Positions 24,098 to 33,316 of a stretch of DNA of 62,631 bases are shown here, in pieces. The notes beneath the pieces are model-generated. The model saw only the letters and a program-made list of their open reading frames with translations. It was not told the DNA's origin and did no database searches. Where the stretch lies: contig NZ_MUBM01000170.1 in the NCBI RefSeq assembly GCF_002154505.1, positions 1 through 62,631 on the forward strand. Reading direction: 5' to 3'. Numbering within the stretch: the stretch's first letter is position 1; each line of letters starts with the position of its first letter. A program made the translations under genes and the position numbers. The DNA is from Streptomyces carpinensis. GTDB lineage: Bacteria; Actinomycetota; Actinomycetes; Streptomycetales; Streptomycetaceae.

Positions 24098-24519
24098 GCG
24101 ACGGCAGTCGCGAAAGCGGGCTCGGGAAGCCCCCGAAAGCGGACTGGGGTTTTCCGCGGACTGCTCGGTATAGAGATCAAGGACAGTGGGTAGCGCGAGC
24201 TGACGGAAGGTGAGCATGCCACCTTCGAGATCGGGCAGGGGTCAAGAGGGGTCGCAGGCTCAGAACATTGTCTGCGGCTGGCGGGGTGGAGTTTCAGTGA
24301 GGCGGCTGCTGGCCCGGCAGCCAGCTTGCGCTCGTTCAGTCGACGGCTCAGTCGGGGAGCGGAGAGGGGGAAAGCGGCGCGGGAGCTGTGCGCCGCTTCC
24401 TTACATTTTGTGAGGGTGCCGGCGGAGCCCAGTGTTGTTGATGACCCACTCCGCGGTGCTGCGGGATCTGATCGGCGTCGGCGACGTCCCCGGCACCCGG
24501 GGTGGTTTTGCTCCCATGA
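24098..24519. other. About 420 bp without a supported gene
   Basis: No frame here combines a start, a ribosome-binding site and a recognisable protein. The right end probably held the lost N-terminus of the following CBS gene. Confidence 0.5.
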
Positions 24520-24573
24520 TCGGCTCGCTGGCGCCGAGAGATCGCTGCAGCAGGCATCGGACCAAGCACGTCG

Positions 24574-24927
24574 GTGCAGAAGGTCGCCACCGTGATGCGG
24601 GACGAGAACATCGGCGCCGTGCTGGTGGTCGACAACGGCCGACTGCGCGGGCTGGTCACCGACCAGGAGCTGACCGTGTGCATTTTCGCCGACGGCAGTG
24701 ATGGGGCCAGTCGCACCGTGGCCGAGGCGTGCAGCGGCGAGCTGGTCACCGTCGCGCCCGACGACGATGTCGACCAAGCCGTGCAGCTGATGCGGTCCAA
24801 GGCGTTGAGCCGGCTCCCGGTCGTCGACAACGGTCGACGGGTCGGCGTCATCGCCCTGAGCGACCTCGCCTTGGAACGCGACATCGACTCCGCCCTGGGC
24901 CCTCAGGGTCGCGACCCACATGCTTAA
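24574..24927 (+). pseudogene. CBS-domain protein, N-terminally truncated
   Basis: The frame gives most of a CBS pair: TSVQKVATVMRDENIGAVLV with NGRLRGLVTDQELTV, then GELVTVAPDDDVDQAVQLM to LPVVDNGRRVGVIALSDLA. The usual start (about 20 residues with the first beta strand, such as MTP...TV) is missing; the in-frame sequence ahead reads EIAAAGIGPS and then meets a stop at 24517. A GTG at 24574 could start a shortened protein, but it lies inside the conserved domain. Related stand-alone CBS proteins bind adenine nucleotides, so the adenine site may be incomplete here. Confidence 0.6.
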
Positions 24928-24973
24928 CCACCGTAGCCACTGGCGGCAGACCACCCCGGCAATGGGAGCAACC

Positions 24974-25312
24974 GTGACGCCCCAGCGCCCCGACCTTGCT
25001 GCGGACCAGCCCGAGCCGGAAACGGACGGCGAGATCGCCACGGAGCTGGCGCTGCTGCGCGAGGAGAACGCGCAGCAGCGTCACGCTCTCGCATCCCGGC
25101 CATTGATCGACCAGGCCCGCGGCATGATCATGGCGATCGGCCGCTGCACGTCTGTCGAAGCCTGGCCGGTGCTGATGGCCGTCTCCCAGCACGGCAACGT
25201 CCAACTGCACACCGTCGCCCAGCAGCTGGTGGCCACGACTGCCGACCACCAGCTGCCCGCGCCGATACGCCGCGCCCTGGGCCAGATACTGCGGGCCAGC
25301 CGCCGCAGATGA
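24974..25312 (+). CDS. ANTAR-domain protein
   Basis: This protein of about 112 aa has a coiled-coil helix (ELALLREENAQQRHALASRP) leading into an ANTAR motif (LIDQARGMIMAIGRCTSVEAW, then VSQHGNVQLHTVAQQLV). ANTAR domains bind paired hairpins in nascent RNA and act as antiterminators, usually under control of a sensor domain, which is absent here. I chose the GTG at 24974, five bases after GGGAG; the frame is open upstream to 24920. It begins 46 bp after the CBS fragment and may have been in an operon with it. Confidence 0.85.
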   Translation: MTPQRPDLAADQPEPETDGEIATELALLREENAQQRHALASRPLIDQARGMIMAIGRCTSVEAWPVLMAVSQHGNVQLHTVAQQLVATTADHQLPAPIRRALGQILRASRRR

Positions 25313-25438
25313 AGCAAACAGCAGCTCGGGCAGCCACGGCTCGCCGCTGTCCCCGTCGCCACTCGGGACTTCGGCATGGGGAATGCGAAGCATCGCGCCG
25401 AGGCAGTGGAATGTGGGACACGCCGATTGCTTGCCTCG

Positions 25439-26050
25439 ATGGCCCGGCTGTTTTTCGCCCCATACTCTCGGCGCTGTGACGCTGACAGGGGGAAGTACAG
25501 GCTGGGGCCGTCGAACGGCCGATTGTTGATCAAGACTGGTCGGGCCGGGTTGGGTCGCAAGGCGGGGCACGACCTCACGATCGAGGTCACCCGGTGGTCC
25601 GGCGAGGCGGTGATTGTCGCAGGCGACCCCGACAGATCATGGGTCGATGTGACGGTTGAGGCGGATTCGCTGGAAGTCCGGGAGGGAACGGGTGGGCTGA
25701 AACCGCTGACCGATACCGACCGAGCCGAGATCAAACGGACTCTGGGGGACAAGGCCTTGCTGCACACCGCAGAGCACCCCCTGATCAACTTCCGTTCCAC
25801 CGGCATCGCGGGGACTGCGCAGTCCTTCGAGATCTACGGTGAGCTCACCATCAAGGGCCTCACCCGCCCCGTGACGGTGCATGGGAAGGGTAACGGCGAC
25901 GGACTGGTCCGCGGCTGGGCGACCGTCACGCAGTCCACCTGGGGAATCAGGCCTTACACCGCGTTCCTGGGCGCACTGCGGCTGGCCGATGATGTCCAGG
26001 TGGAATTCGATGTGGTCCGGCTCGAACCGGCAAACGGACCTGGCCACTGA
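25439..26050 (+). CDS. YceI-family protein
   Basis: The protein carries a YceI lipocalin-like domain: KYRLGPSNGRLLIKTGRAGL, GRKAGHDLTIEVTRWSG, TVEADSLEVREG, HPLINFRSTGI, FEIYGELTIKGLTRPV and RPYTAFLGALRLADDV. YceI proteins bind isoprenoid-like lipids; actinobacterial versions without signal peptides are cytoplasmic. The ATG at 25439 gives an odd Arg-rich start. A more natural start, GTG at 25476 (VTLTGG), would join the domain only if one base were added in the GGGGG run at 25488-25492. The gene therefore probably lost one base at its 5' end, though the domain itself is complete. Confidence 0.8.
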   Translation: MARLFFAPYSRRCDADRGKYRLGPSNGRLLIKTGRAGLGRKAGHDLTIEVTRWSGEAVIVAGDPDRSWVDVTVEADSLEVREGTGGLKPLTDTDRAEIKRTLGDKALLHTAEHPLINFRSTGIAGTAQSFEIYGELTIKGLTRPVTVHGKGNGDGLVRGWATVTQSTWGIRPYTAFLGALRLADDVQVEFDVVRLEPANGPGH

Positions 26051-26179
26051 GGTCCCACTGCCTGGCTCGGTCCTCGTCGGCTGCCGTCGCCCGACCGGTC
26101 GCGGTCCCTGCTCGCGCGATGCACGGCTGTCGATGCATTCGTCGCCCCAGCGAATAACTCACTGTGATGAAGGGCCCCG

Positions 26180-27244
26180 CGCCGAGCTGATGGGTCTCGC
26201 AGGAGTCGGCGAGATTGGTCGATGTCGTGGGCAGTGAGAATCCCGTCCAGCCGGCCGTCATCCATGACCAGGATGGGCGGGACAGCGGGGTTGCCACGTC
26301 CCGTGCACGCAGCAGCTCCCGCTGCCCGGGCGGCACGGCAGCCAGTCGGCGCAGCCGCACGACGCCGCTTGGGTGGCCGTCGAAGTCCAGCAACCGCAGC
26401 ACCGAGTGCCTGGCCTGGGCGGCCACTTCGGACAGGAAGCGGCCCATGGTCAGCCAGTCGGGTCCGGTGACCACCGGCGTGGTCATCGCCTGGCCCACCC
26501 GGACGCCGCGCAGGGATGTGACCAGCTCGGCCCACCGCCGTTCGGCCCCGGCGGCAGTGGACACGAACAGGCCGATGAGCATCAGCCACAGTCCGCCGGT
26601 CATGCCCCTCAAGAAGACCAGCCACCCCACCGCGGCCAGAGCCATGCCCATGACCTGCCCGCTGCGCCCGGCCGCCCGCTGGGCCCGCTCGCGGTCGCCC
26701 GTACGCCACCAGACCACGGCCTGAAGCAGCCGCCCTCCGTCCAAGGGTGCGGCGGGCAGCAGGTTGAAGACACCCAGCAGCAGGTTCGTGTCCCCGAGCC
26801 AGGCCAGTACGGCAACCGGGACTCGCCATCTCAGCGTCGTCTCCACCCCGGCCGCCGCGCCCAGCGAGATACCGCCGAGCAGCAGGCTGGCGACCGGCCC
26901 GCTGACGGCGACGCTGAACGCCGTCCGGGCGGTTGTCGGCCGATCCATCCGGGTCAGTCCACCCAGCGCCCACAGCGTCACATCCCGCACTACGATCCCG
27001 GCCCTGCCGCGGCCATCAGTGCATGCGCTGCCTCGTGCACCACCAGACTCACCAGCAACAGAAAAGCACCGACAACACCGACGACCGCGTAGATCACCGG
27101 TGCAAGACCCGGCGCATATCCGGGCAGCGTCCACCGGGCCAGACCGTACGCGAAGAAGAGCATGACGAGCGGCACACTCCAGTGAGCCCGAATCTCCAAT
27201 CCTCGAATGCTTCCGACCTGGATCGAACGCTTCATCCCCATCAC
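26180..27244 (-). pseudogene. Site-2 protease (M50) with CBS domains, frameshifted twice
   Basis: The pieces are: RSIQVGSIRGLEIRAHWSVP, the zinc motif LVVHEAAHALMAA, then after a one-base loss near 27003 AGIVVRDVTLWALGGLTRM, the second metal motif NLLLGVFNLLPAAPLDGGRL, transmembrane helices and a CBS domain (VGQAMTTPVVTGP). After another shift near 26288 the second CBS ends PPILVMDDGRLDGILTAHDID. Together this is a Rip3-like intramembrane metalloprotease of about 370 aa, of the kind that cleaves membrane anti-sigma factors. Both shifts would truncate it. It faces the YceI gene convergently. Confidence 0.82.
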
Positions 27245-27557
27245 CGCCTACATCCCACCCCCCCTTTTTTCATGGTCCGTCACAGACCCCGCGAGTGGAA
27301 ATATCGGATGATAAGTAAGTACTCCGATCGCCCTCCCTCAATTAACTCGTGAAGCCGTACGACACCGCGCCAATTCCGGCATACGAGCTCACGATCAACC
27401 GGAGTCGCGATGTGTGACATGTTCGGCCGTTGGTGTCCGTCCAGCGGGAAGCGAAACTCCCTATCCGCTAGCTTTGCGGTCGAAAGGTACTGAAGGTTGC
27501 TGTGCCCATTCCGGCGCCCGCCAGGCCTCGGAGATGACGTCTTACAGAGGAATACGC
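27245..27557. other. Intergenic region of about 310 bp, no supported gene
   Basis: This is locally less GC-rich than its surroundings. A minus-strand frame (27280-27573) includes a protein-like stretch (RELVCRNWRGVVRLHELIEG), but it has no family match I know and would overlap the next gene. The region probably holds promoters for the site-2 protease remnant and the small gene at 27558. Confidence 0.4.
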
Positions 27558-27767
27558 ATGCCGATCGGATCACTGGAAAACCTGCTGAGCGCCATCAGTG
27601 AGCAGGTCAAGCGCAGTCTGCGCGCCATCATCCCGCACGGCGGTGTGGGTCACGCTCAGCGCAATGCCGCTCAGGCCGCCGCCGCGGCCCGCGCGGAGCG
27701 ACGCGAGCGCGATGCGGTGGCCACCTGGCTGGCCGAGCGGGACCTACCCCGAGAGCCACGCCGCTGA
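27558..27767 (+). CDS. Small helical hypothetical protein
   Basis: This 69-aa protein starts with ATG seven bases after AGAGG. It begins MPIGSLENLLSAISEQVKRS and continues with an Ala/Arg-rich predicted helix ending AERDLPREPRR. There is no signal peptide or cysteine. The amphipathic start and Ala/Arg-rich helix could bind membrane or nucleic acid, but this is only composition. I do not recognise the family. Confidence 0.5.
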   Translation: MPIGSLENLLSAISEQVKRSLRAIIPHGGVGHAQRNAAQAAAAARAERRERDAVATWLAERDLPREPRR

Positions 27768-27964
27768 CGCCGTGACCAGGCTGGCGCTACGGGTCTCACG
27801 TTCGCCGGCCCGCATCACACCACAGCGGCGATGGCCGACGCTGGACCGGAGAAGGCGTGGTGGTTGAGGAACCAGCCACCCGACGCGGACACCGACGTCA
27901 CCACCATCGAAGACGCCATCGAGAGGCAGCCCGTTGACCGTCCCCTACGGCCCGGGACGTGTCC

Positions 27965-28195
27965 TCACCTCACGGCCTGGAAGATCGCCAGCGCCACCAC
28001 CAGAAGTAGGACCATGACAAACACCGCCAGTACGGGGGTCAACGGTGTCGGGCGCCAGCCCCTCCGTGGGGCTGCCTGTGGGGGCCCGAGTTCGGAAACG
28101 CCTGACTCAGCGGGCGGTGCGGCGCCGGCGGTCATCTGGTGGTCCTCCGGAATGGATAGACCTTCGTCCGGCAGCTCTTCATGGTTTCCGGCCAT
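27965..28195 (-). CDS. DUF6480-type small membrane protein
   Basis: This 76-aa protein has an acidic, Pro-rich N-terminal half, the motif ESGVSELGPPQAAPRRGWRP and one C-terminal transmembrane helix (PVLAVFVMVLLLVVALAIF). The pattern fits the DUF6480 family of Streptomyces; its function is unknown. I chose the ATG at 28195 because GAGGAGG precedes it by five bases; an ATG six codons upstream has no site. Confidence 0.72.
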   Translation of the reverse strand: MAGNHEELPDEGLSIPEDHQMTAGAAPPAESGVSELGPPQAAPRRGWRPTPLTPVLAVFVMVLLLVVALAIFQAVR

Positions 28196-28651
28196 TGTGT
28201 CCTCCTCACCCACCGGAAGTCAGGCCTCCTGCCCTCCTTGCCTCGGCCGGGGCGAACTCCGAGACGAAAACTCCTTGCGGAGAGAAACTGTGCGAAACCA
28301 ACGTGGTGCGGAAAGTGTCGGGTGCGGATACAGGAATCGCACTTAGCCGTGGGAAGAGAATTCGTCGTAGCTCGCCGAGGGCCCTGGCAGGTCGTCCTTC
28401 GGTCCGAGTGGCTTCCGATTCGGCGTTCACTTGCCACCTACCCGTGTGGACAGGGTCTATACACCCAGACACGTCTGAGGCGATTCCACCCCGTCACTCT
28501 CGCATTACCTTGAGTGCACTGAGCAGGCCTTGCCGCAGATGCTCGTTCCGTCATTGCCTCCGCGTGATTTCACACGACCCGCGCGGGGCCGCTTTCAGCG
28601 GTGTAGTGGCGGATGACGAAGGGGTCCAGCAGGCTCGGCAGTAACGCAGCG
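28196..28651. other. 455-bp region without a supported gene
   Basis: Short frames on both strands lack ribosome-binding sites and recognisable patterns. The right end reaches the stop codon of the frameshifted DUF8129-type gene. I see no clear terminator or repeat. Confidence 0.45.
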
Positions 28652-29406
28652 CTATGTGTGTATGCGTGCCTGAGCTGCGGAGATGGTCTGCGGGTGGCGT
28701 TGGTGCTGTTGTTCGTACTCCAGCACTTGTCGGGTTCCGTCGTCGGGCACGTCGTGCAGGTGCGTCGTGATGTGTTCGGGTGCGTCGTGGCGGGTCCAGG
28801 GCTCGGCTGTGCTGGGGTGCCGGATGGCGTTCAGTAGGCGTGTGCGCGTTCGTAGCCCTCGATCACTGTCAGTTCCTTCTGGGACAGGCCGCGCAGGGGC
28901 TGCTGGATTTCAGCAACGCTGAGTTGGCTGAAGCCGGGGATGGGCAGGGCTTCTTCGCGGGTCATCGCGCCCTTCACCTTGTCGGTTACACGGGTGGCGG
29001 CGGGCATCTTCCGCCGGGCTTCCTGGGCCGGGCCGCTGGGGCGTCTGGTGACCCTGTGGAGCACGGCCCGCAGCCGGGTCCTGGCCGCCCGCGCTCTGTG
29101 CATGATCGCCTGCAGCAGACTGCCGTCTTCGGCGGCTTGTCCCCGGGGCGGGGGCGCTTCGGTGGCCGCTGCCACGGTCCTGGCCCGTCGGGCGAGGTTG
29201 TCCTCGCTGGTCTCCAGCAGCACCTCGTCGTGCCGGCTGAGTATGGCGAGCAGCTCGGCGGTCTCCTGGTCGTTGAGCCGTTCGGCGATGTCCTTGCCCA
29301 CCTGGCAGGTCGCCAGGGCCCGGGCTGCGGCTGTGTATTCGTCTTCGGTGGCCCTCAGCAGCCAGCGCTCATCGGCCGGCCACTTACCGCGCACGATCTT
29401 CGTCAC
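28652..29406 (-). pseudogene. DUF8129-type protein with a single frameshift
   Basis: The first reading frame, from about GTG 29406, encodes a helical protein with LLRATEDEYTAAARALATCQ, ERLNDQETAELLAILSRHDE and, near its end, LPIPGFSQLSVAEIQQPLRG followed by LTVIEGYERAHAY and a stop at 28831. In another frame the sequence continues directly as LNAIRHPSTAEPWTRHDAPE, ITTHLHDVPDDGTRQVLEYE and QQHQRHPQTISAAQARI with a stop at 28652. This second part again has the DUF8129-like pattern (domain, linker, YE-x-x-H). Restoring one base at about 28832 joins them. The family is actinobacterial and of unknown or lipid-droplet-associated role. The start codon is uncertain. Confidence 0.65.
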
Positions 29407-29537
29407 GGCCGATATCCCCGGCTGAAAGGGAAGGAGGCTTGCCCGCACGGCGCTGTGGGTCACCATCCAGGTCAGATGCTCGGTGGCCGACACGGGCCCG
29501 CCCCGGTCAGCCGACCTCCCGCGGTCTTCGGGGCAAG

Positions 29538-29609
29538 TGGGATATGGGGTAATTGGCAGCCCGACGGTTTCTGGTTCCGTCAGTTCAGGTTCGAGTCCTG
29601 GTATCCCAG
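29538..29609 (+). tRNA. tRNA-Gln (anticodon CTG)
   Basis: The 72-nt sequence folds as a cloverleaf: acceptor TGGGATA/TATCCCA (7 bp), D arm GGGT/GCCC, anticodon stem ACGGT/TCCGT around TTCTGGT (anticodon CTG), and T arm CAGG-TTCGAGT-CCTG with discriminator G. The last anticodon-stem pair is T-T, which is unusual. CCA is not encoded. The D-loop AATTGGCA and the T arm match bacterial tRNA-Gln. It lies antisense to an open extension of the DUF8129-type frame, which therefore is not coding here. It could be an auxiliary tRNA copy or a former integration site. Confidence 0.85.
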
Positions 29610-29846
29610 CGGCTTGGACGCGTTCCTCCATGCTCATCGGCTCGGCGACGGCATCACCCCGCGGGACCAGCACGCCGGTGAAAACCTCGAAGACCGTGTG
29701 GGGCCCTTCCGCGTCCTCCATAACTACCTGCCGCCCGACAGGTGATGGCTCTTGGCCGGTTCTCCGACATCGAGCTCCTCGGCAACCTCGCCACATCCTC
29801 ATCAAGTGGCCGCAACTGCTCACGCCTGGCCTGACCGCGTGTACTG

Positions 29847-30083
29847 GTGAAGCTCATCGAGCAGGGTCGGCTCCGCTTCATCGTCGATCTGCGGAGGGTG
29901 ACGTTCATGGACTCGACGGGCCTTGGCGTTCTCGTCGGCATCCTGAAGCGCATCCGTACACACGAGGGCGAACTGAGACTAGTGATCACCAGACGGGAGA
30001 TCCACAAGATCTTCCAGCTCACCGGCCTGCATCACGTCTTCTCGATCTACGACTCGCTGGACGATGCGCTGACGCCATCGTGA
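29847..30083 (+). pseudogene. STAS-domain anti-anti-sigma factor, N-terminally truncated
   Basis: The 78 residues GRLRFIVDLRRVTFMDSTGL, GVLVGILKRI and LRLVITRREIHKIFQLTGLH are the C-terminal two thirds of an RsbV/SpoIIAA-type STAS protein, including the phosphorylatable Ser in MDSTGLG. The first beta strands (about 35 residues) are missing; the GTG at 29847 lies inside the first helix. Full-length partners bind an RsbW-like kinase, and a fragment of such an ATPase lies 1 kb downstream. The remnant is probably non-functional. Confidence 0.7.
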
Positions 30084-31017
30084 GTTGTTTCCAGAGCTGC
30101 CGAGGTTCAGGCGGCGTGCGCGCCATCCACTGCTACGTGACCAGGCCCACGATGCCCTCAGCGACCGAAGCACATGAAGCTGAGTGCTACCCGATGTCAT
30201 CGGACGCTGTCACGTCGGAAGTCCACGGTGGGCAGGCGGACGCCCCTCTACCAGCGCATGTCGAGGGCGTCGAGGCCGGCGTGGCGTTGCGGGCTCAGCG
30301 TTGCGGCGCGTCGGTGGGCGTTGGCTGGCGCCCGCCCCGGACTGCCTCAGGTCACCGGGACCTGGGCCCAGGGCGTCTGCGACGGCGACTTGTGACGCAC
30401 GCCCGGGGACACGGCGGTGGCAACCGTGGTATTGGTGGTCGGCGCGTCGCCGTAGCCCCCATCACTGCTCTGGTCCGGGCTGCGGTGACGACTGGCCGGT
30501 CCGCGTGCCCCGGTTGCAGCAGGCCGGCCCCGCAGTGCCCGGACCGTATCCCGTGCGGTCCGGAGCACCGTCTCCTCCTCGGCGTGATCATCCAGACGGC
30601 GCGGTAGCCCCGACACGCACACACTGCTGCCTGAGCATGACTGTGAGGCGTCCCGGGTCGGCCCCACCACCCGCCACCGGCCCGGGCCGCTGCCCCGTGT
30701 CACCGCCGTTCGCCAAGCTGGTTCTCGACGACGAGGCCCTCGCCGTCACCCTCGCGCTCCTTCTGCTGCGCATCGGCGGCCTGCTGCTCGTCTCCTGCTG
30801 GGTCGGCCCCATGGTCGGACGTCCTGGGCGTTGCCAGCTGCCGTGGTAAGCGAGCCGGCCTCCTCACCACCGGGTCCCAGGGCGCGTGACAGGACGTGAG
30901 ACAACGGCCGGCCGTTGTGACGTCACATGCTCTCGACCGTCCCCCGGACGAGGCCGAGAAGGTGATCGACCACCTGCGCGACGGCTTCGGGCTCGATCCC
31001 GTCTGCCCGTAGACCGC
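30084..31017. other. About 930 bp without a supported gene
   Basis: The frames here are Arg/Pro/Ser-rich and lack ribosome-binding sites. One plus-strand stretch (about 30715-30830: FAKLVLDDEALAVTLALLLL) is hydrophobic and may be a scrap of a membrane protein. I see no defined gene. Confidence 0.45.
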
Positions 31018-31397
31018 TTGATCACACGGCCGCGGACTTACGAAACTGGTCAGCTCAATACCGTCGCCGCCGATACGCCTGTCTTCCGCCTCGGTGATGA
31101 CCCGCTCACCGTGTCCGCCGCCTACGACGGCGATCTGGCGCGCGTGGCCGAGGCCCGCGCCGTCGCCCGCACCTTCGTCAGACAGACGCAGGCCGTCTTC
31201 GGACGGCCCGTGGACGTACAGGATCAGCAGACGGTGCAACTGGTGGTGAGCGAGCTGGTCACCAACGCCTGCCGCACGCACCAGGCTGCTGCCTGCTCAC
31301 CCTGACCGCGACACCGCACGCCGTGGAAGTCAGCGTGTGGGACAGCAACCGAGCCCTGCCTGTAGTCCGCGGTGGTGATGCGGAGCGTGGCGGCAGT
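31018..31397 (+). pseudogene. RsbW-like ATP-binding protein remnant
   Basis: The segment ARAVARTFVRQTQAVFGRPV, DVQDQQTVQLVVSELVTNAC is the start of a HATPase_c anti-sigma-type kinase, including the N-box Asn. After a one-base loss near 31285 it continues as LLTLTATPHAVEVSVWDSNR and ALPVVRGGDAER, the G1-box region (Asp in WDSN). The frame then ends where a minus-strand integrase fragment begins (about 31398), so the rest of the ATP lid is missing. It is a broken relative of the many Streptomyces RsbW-like ATPases. Confidence 0.72.
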
Positions 31398-31744
31398 GCG
31401 GCATGGAACTCTCCCGCACCGCGGCCAGCACCGCATTTACCCGCTGCGCGCCAGGAAGATACGCACCGGGGCGTAGGCAGGAGTGTCCGGGTTGTAGCGC
31501 TGCAGCCAGTACACGAACCGGCCGAACTGGCCAGGCGTATCACGCCAGCTCTGGCCGACCGCCGAGCACCACTCCAGGAACAGTCCCATCGACCGCGCGT
31601 ACGCCTCCGTGATCTCTCCGCGCAGTCACGGCCCAGCCGGACGTGCAGCAGCCACTCGTCCGCCTCCACGACGGGCCGGTAGGCCGCATCAACCATCGTC
31701 CAGTACCGATCATCCGACGGAAGCCGGATGTCCGGCAGTAGCAT
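31398..31744 (-). pseudogene. Tyrosine-type integrase N-terminal fragment
   Basis: On the minus strand the pieces LPSDDRYWTMVDAAYRPVVE, EWLLHVRLGRD, then in another frame ITEAYARSMGLFLEWCSAVG and FGRFVYWLQRYNPD with PVRIF, and finally RVNAVLAAVRE, form the SAM-like N-terminal domain of an actinobacterial phage-type integrase. At least two indels break it, and the catalytic domain is absent. It directly abuts the RsbW-like remnant on one side and a response-regulator fragment on the other, so it marks a rearrangement scar. Confidence 0.7.
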
Positions 31745-31886
31745 GTCAGGGCGCTCCTCGCGGACGATGTCGACGACCGGCACCGGTCGCCGCCGCGACG
31801 TCCTCGATATCGTCGGCCACGTGGAGGATGAGCCGGAAGTCGGATCGGAGCAGTGGCTCGTCGTCCACCACCGCGAGCTGGATCAC
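31745..31886 (-). pseudogene. Response-regulator receiver-domain fragment
   Basis: From a GTG at 31886 the minus strand reads VIQLAVVDDEPLLRSDFRLI and LHVADDIEDVAAATGAG, the first half of a NarL-type receiver domain with the acidic DD pocket. After a frame change it continues DIVREERPDMLLPDIR, where the phosphoacceptor Asp region runs straight into the integrase fragment. The output domain is absent. Confidence 0.65.
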
Positions 31887-32122
31887 ATGCGTTCCGCCTC
31901 GCCGTCCGTTCGCGGCGGTCGGCTGTACATTCGAAAGTACGCTGGCTGGTGGCTGTGCATGCCTGCTGCACTGCTGCACCGAGCCCAAAGCCCGGGATGA
32001 CCAGGACGGCTCCGCGAGCAGCGGCTCCAGGCGCCCGGCAGGTGGGCCTTCGCCGGATAGCGGGGGCGGCCCGGACATCTGCCGGTCACTCGGCGATCAG
32101 CCCACTCTCAAACCTGGAAGGC

Positions 32123-33316
32123 ATGACACAGTACTCAGACGTCGCAACTCCTGCGGTAGCCGCCCCGGCCCCCGTGCGTGACAGCGGGAAGGCACCGGCG
32201 GGCCGGCTGATCGGGCTGGACCTGGCCCGCGGACTCGCGGTATTCGGCATGTACGCGGCTCATGTGGGACCCGACCCTGACCAGGGTGGTGTGACCGGCT
32301 TCCTGATGGAGTTGGCCCACGGCAGGTCCTCCGCGCTCTTCGCCTTCCTGGCGGGCTTGGCCGTTGTTCTCATCACCGGGCGCAGGGCGCCGAAGACGGG
32401 GCGGGCCGGGCGCCAGGCAGTGGCCAAGGTGGTGATCCGGGCCGTGATCCTTCTGGCCGTGGGCACCGCCCTGACCATGGGTGGCACCCCGGTCGATGTG
32501 ATCCTTGCCTTCTACGGCCTGTACTTCCTGCTCGTGCTCCCGCTGTACCGGCTCGGCGCTGGCCCTCTGGCGGCGATCGCCGCAGGAACGGCCCTCGTCC
32601 TGCCCCAGGTGCTCTACGTGGTGCAGCAGGCGATCGGCAACAGTGACGTCCGCTCGCCCGGTGGGCCCGACGGCATCGTCTCGCTGCTCTTCACCGGCGC
32701 CTACCCGGCTCTGACCTGGATCCCGTTCGTGATCGCCGGCATGGCCGTGGCGCGCCTGGACCTGGCTGCCACCGCTGTTCGGATACGCCTGGCCCTCACG
32801 GGTGCAGCCCTTGTGATCACCGGCTACGGAGGGTCCTGGCTTTTGCTGCACGTCTTTCCCGGCGCCGCCAACGCCATCGGCGCGTCGACGTCGGCCGGGG
32901 GTGGGGCGAGCGTGTGGTGGTCCGACACCGCGGGTTATCCGTCCGGGGACACTCCTGCCTGGCTGATGGCTGCTTCCCCGCACAGTGAGACCACCCTGTC
33001 GATCCTGGGCAGCACCGGCGCGGCGATCATGGCCGTGACCGCGTGTCTGGCCGCGACGGACGCCCTCCCGCGGCTCCAGTCCCTGGCCCGGCCGGTTATC
33101 GCAGTCGGTTCCATGTCGATGACCGCCTACGTCTTCCATCTCTTCGGCATCCGGTTCCTGGGCATCGAGGAACTGCCCGGATCGCCCCTGCACGTCCTGC
33201 TCGGCTTCATCGCGGCCGCCATGGTGTTCGCGACCGTCTGGTCGCGCTTCCAGCAGCGCGGACCACTCGAATGGCTGATGACCAAGGCGACAGGCCTGGC
33301 CCGGCACATCCCCTGA
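32123..33316 (+). CDS. DUF418/DUF1624-type multi-pass membrane protein
   Basis: This 397-aa protein has about ten predicted membrane helices. It begins after a short soluble tail with RLIGLDLARGLAVFGMYAAH, the family hallmark, and ends with SMSMTAYVFHLFGIRF and a DUF418-like C-terminal helix pair. Relatives are grouped with heparan-alpha-glucosaminide acetyltransferase-type acyltransferases and are common in actinobacteria; their substrates are unknown. I chose the ATG at 32123, although GGAAGG is only one base away. The gene is intact. Confidence 0.82.
   Translation: MTQYSDVATPAVAAPAPVRDSGKAPAGRLIGLDLARGLAVFGMYAAHVGPDPDQGGVTGFLMELAHGRSSALFAFLAGLAVVLITGRRAPKTGRAGRQAVAKVVIRAVILLAVGTALTMGGTPVDVILAFYGLYFLLVLPLYRLGAGPLAAIAAGTALVLPQVLYVVQQAIGNSDVRSPGGPDGIVSLLFTGAYPALTWIPFVIAGMAVARLDLAATAVRIRLALTGAALVITGYGGSWLLLHVFPGAANAIGASTSAGGGASVWWSDTAGYPSGDTPAWLMAASPHSETTLSILGSTGAAIMAVTACLAATDALPRLQSLARPVIAVGSMSMTAYVFHLFGIRFLGIEELPGSPLHVLLGFIAAAMVFATVWSRFQQRGPLEWLMTKATGLARHIP

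Noticed and set aside
27280..27573. 97-codon minus-strand frame in AT-richer DNA
   Set aside because: It overlaps the start of the better-supported small gene at 27558, and its first part is not protein-like.
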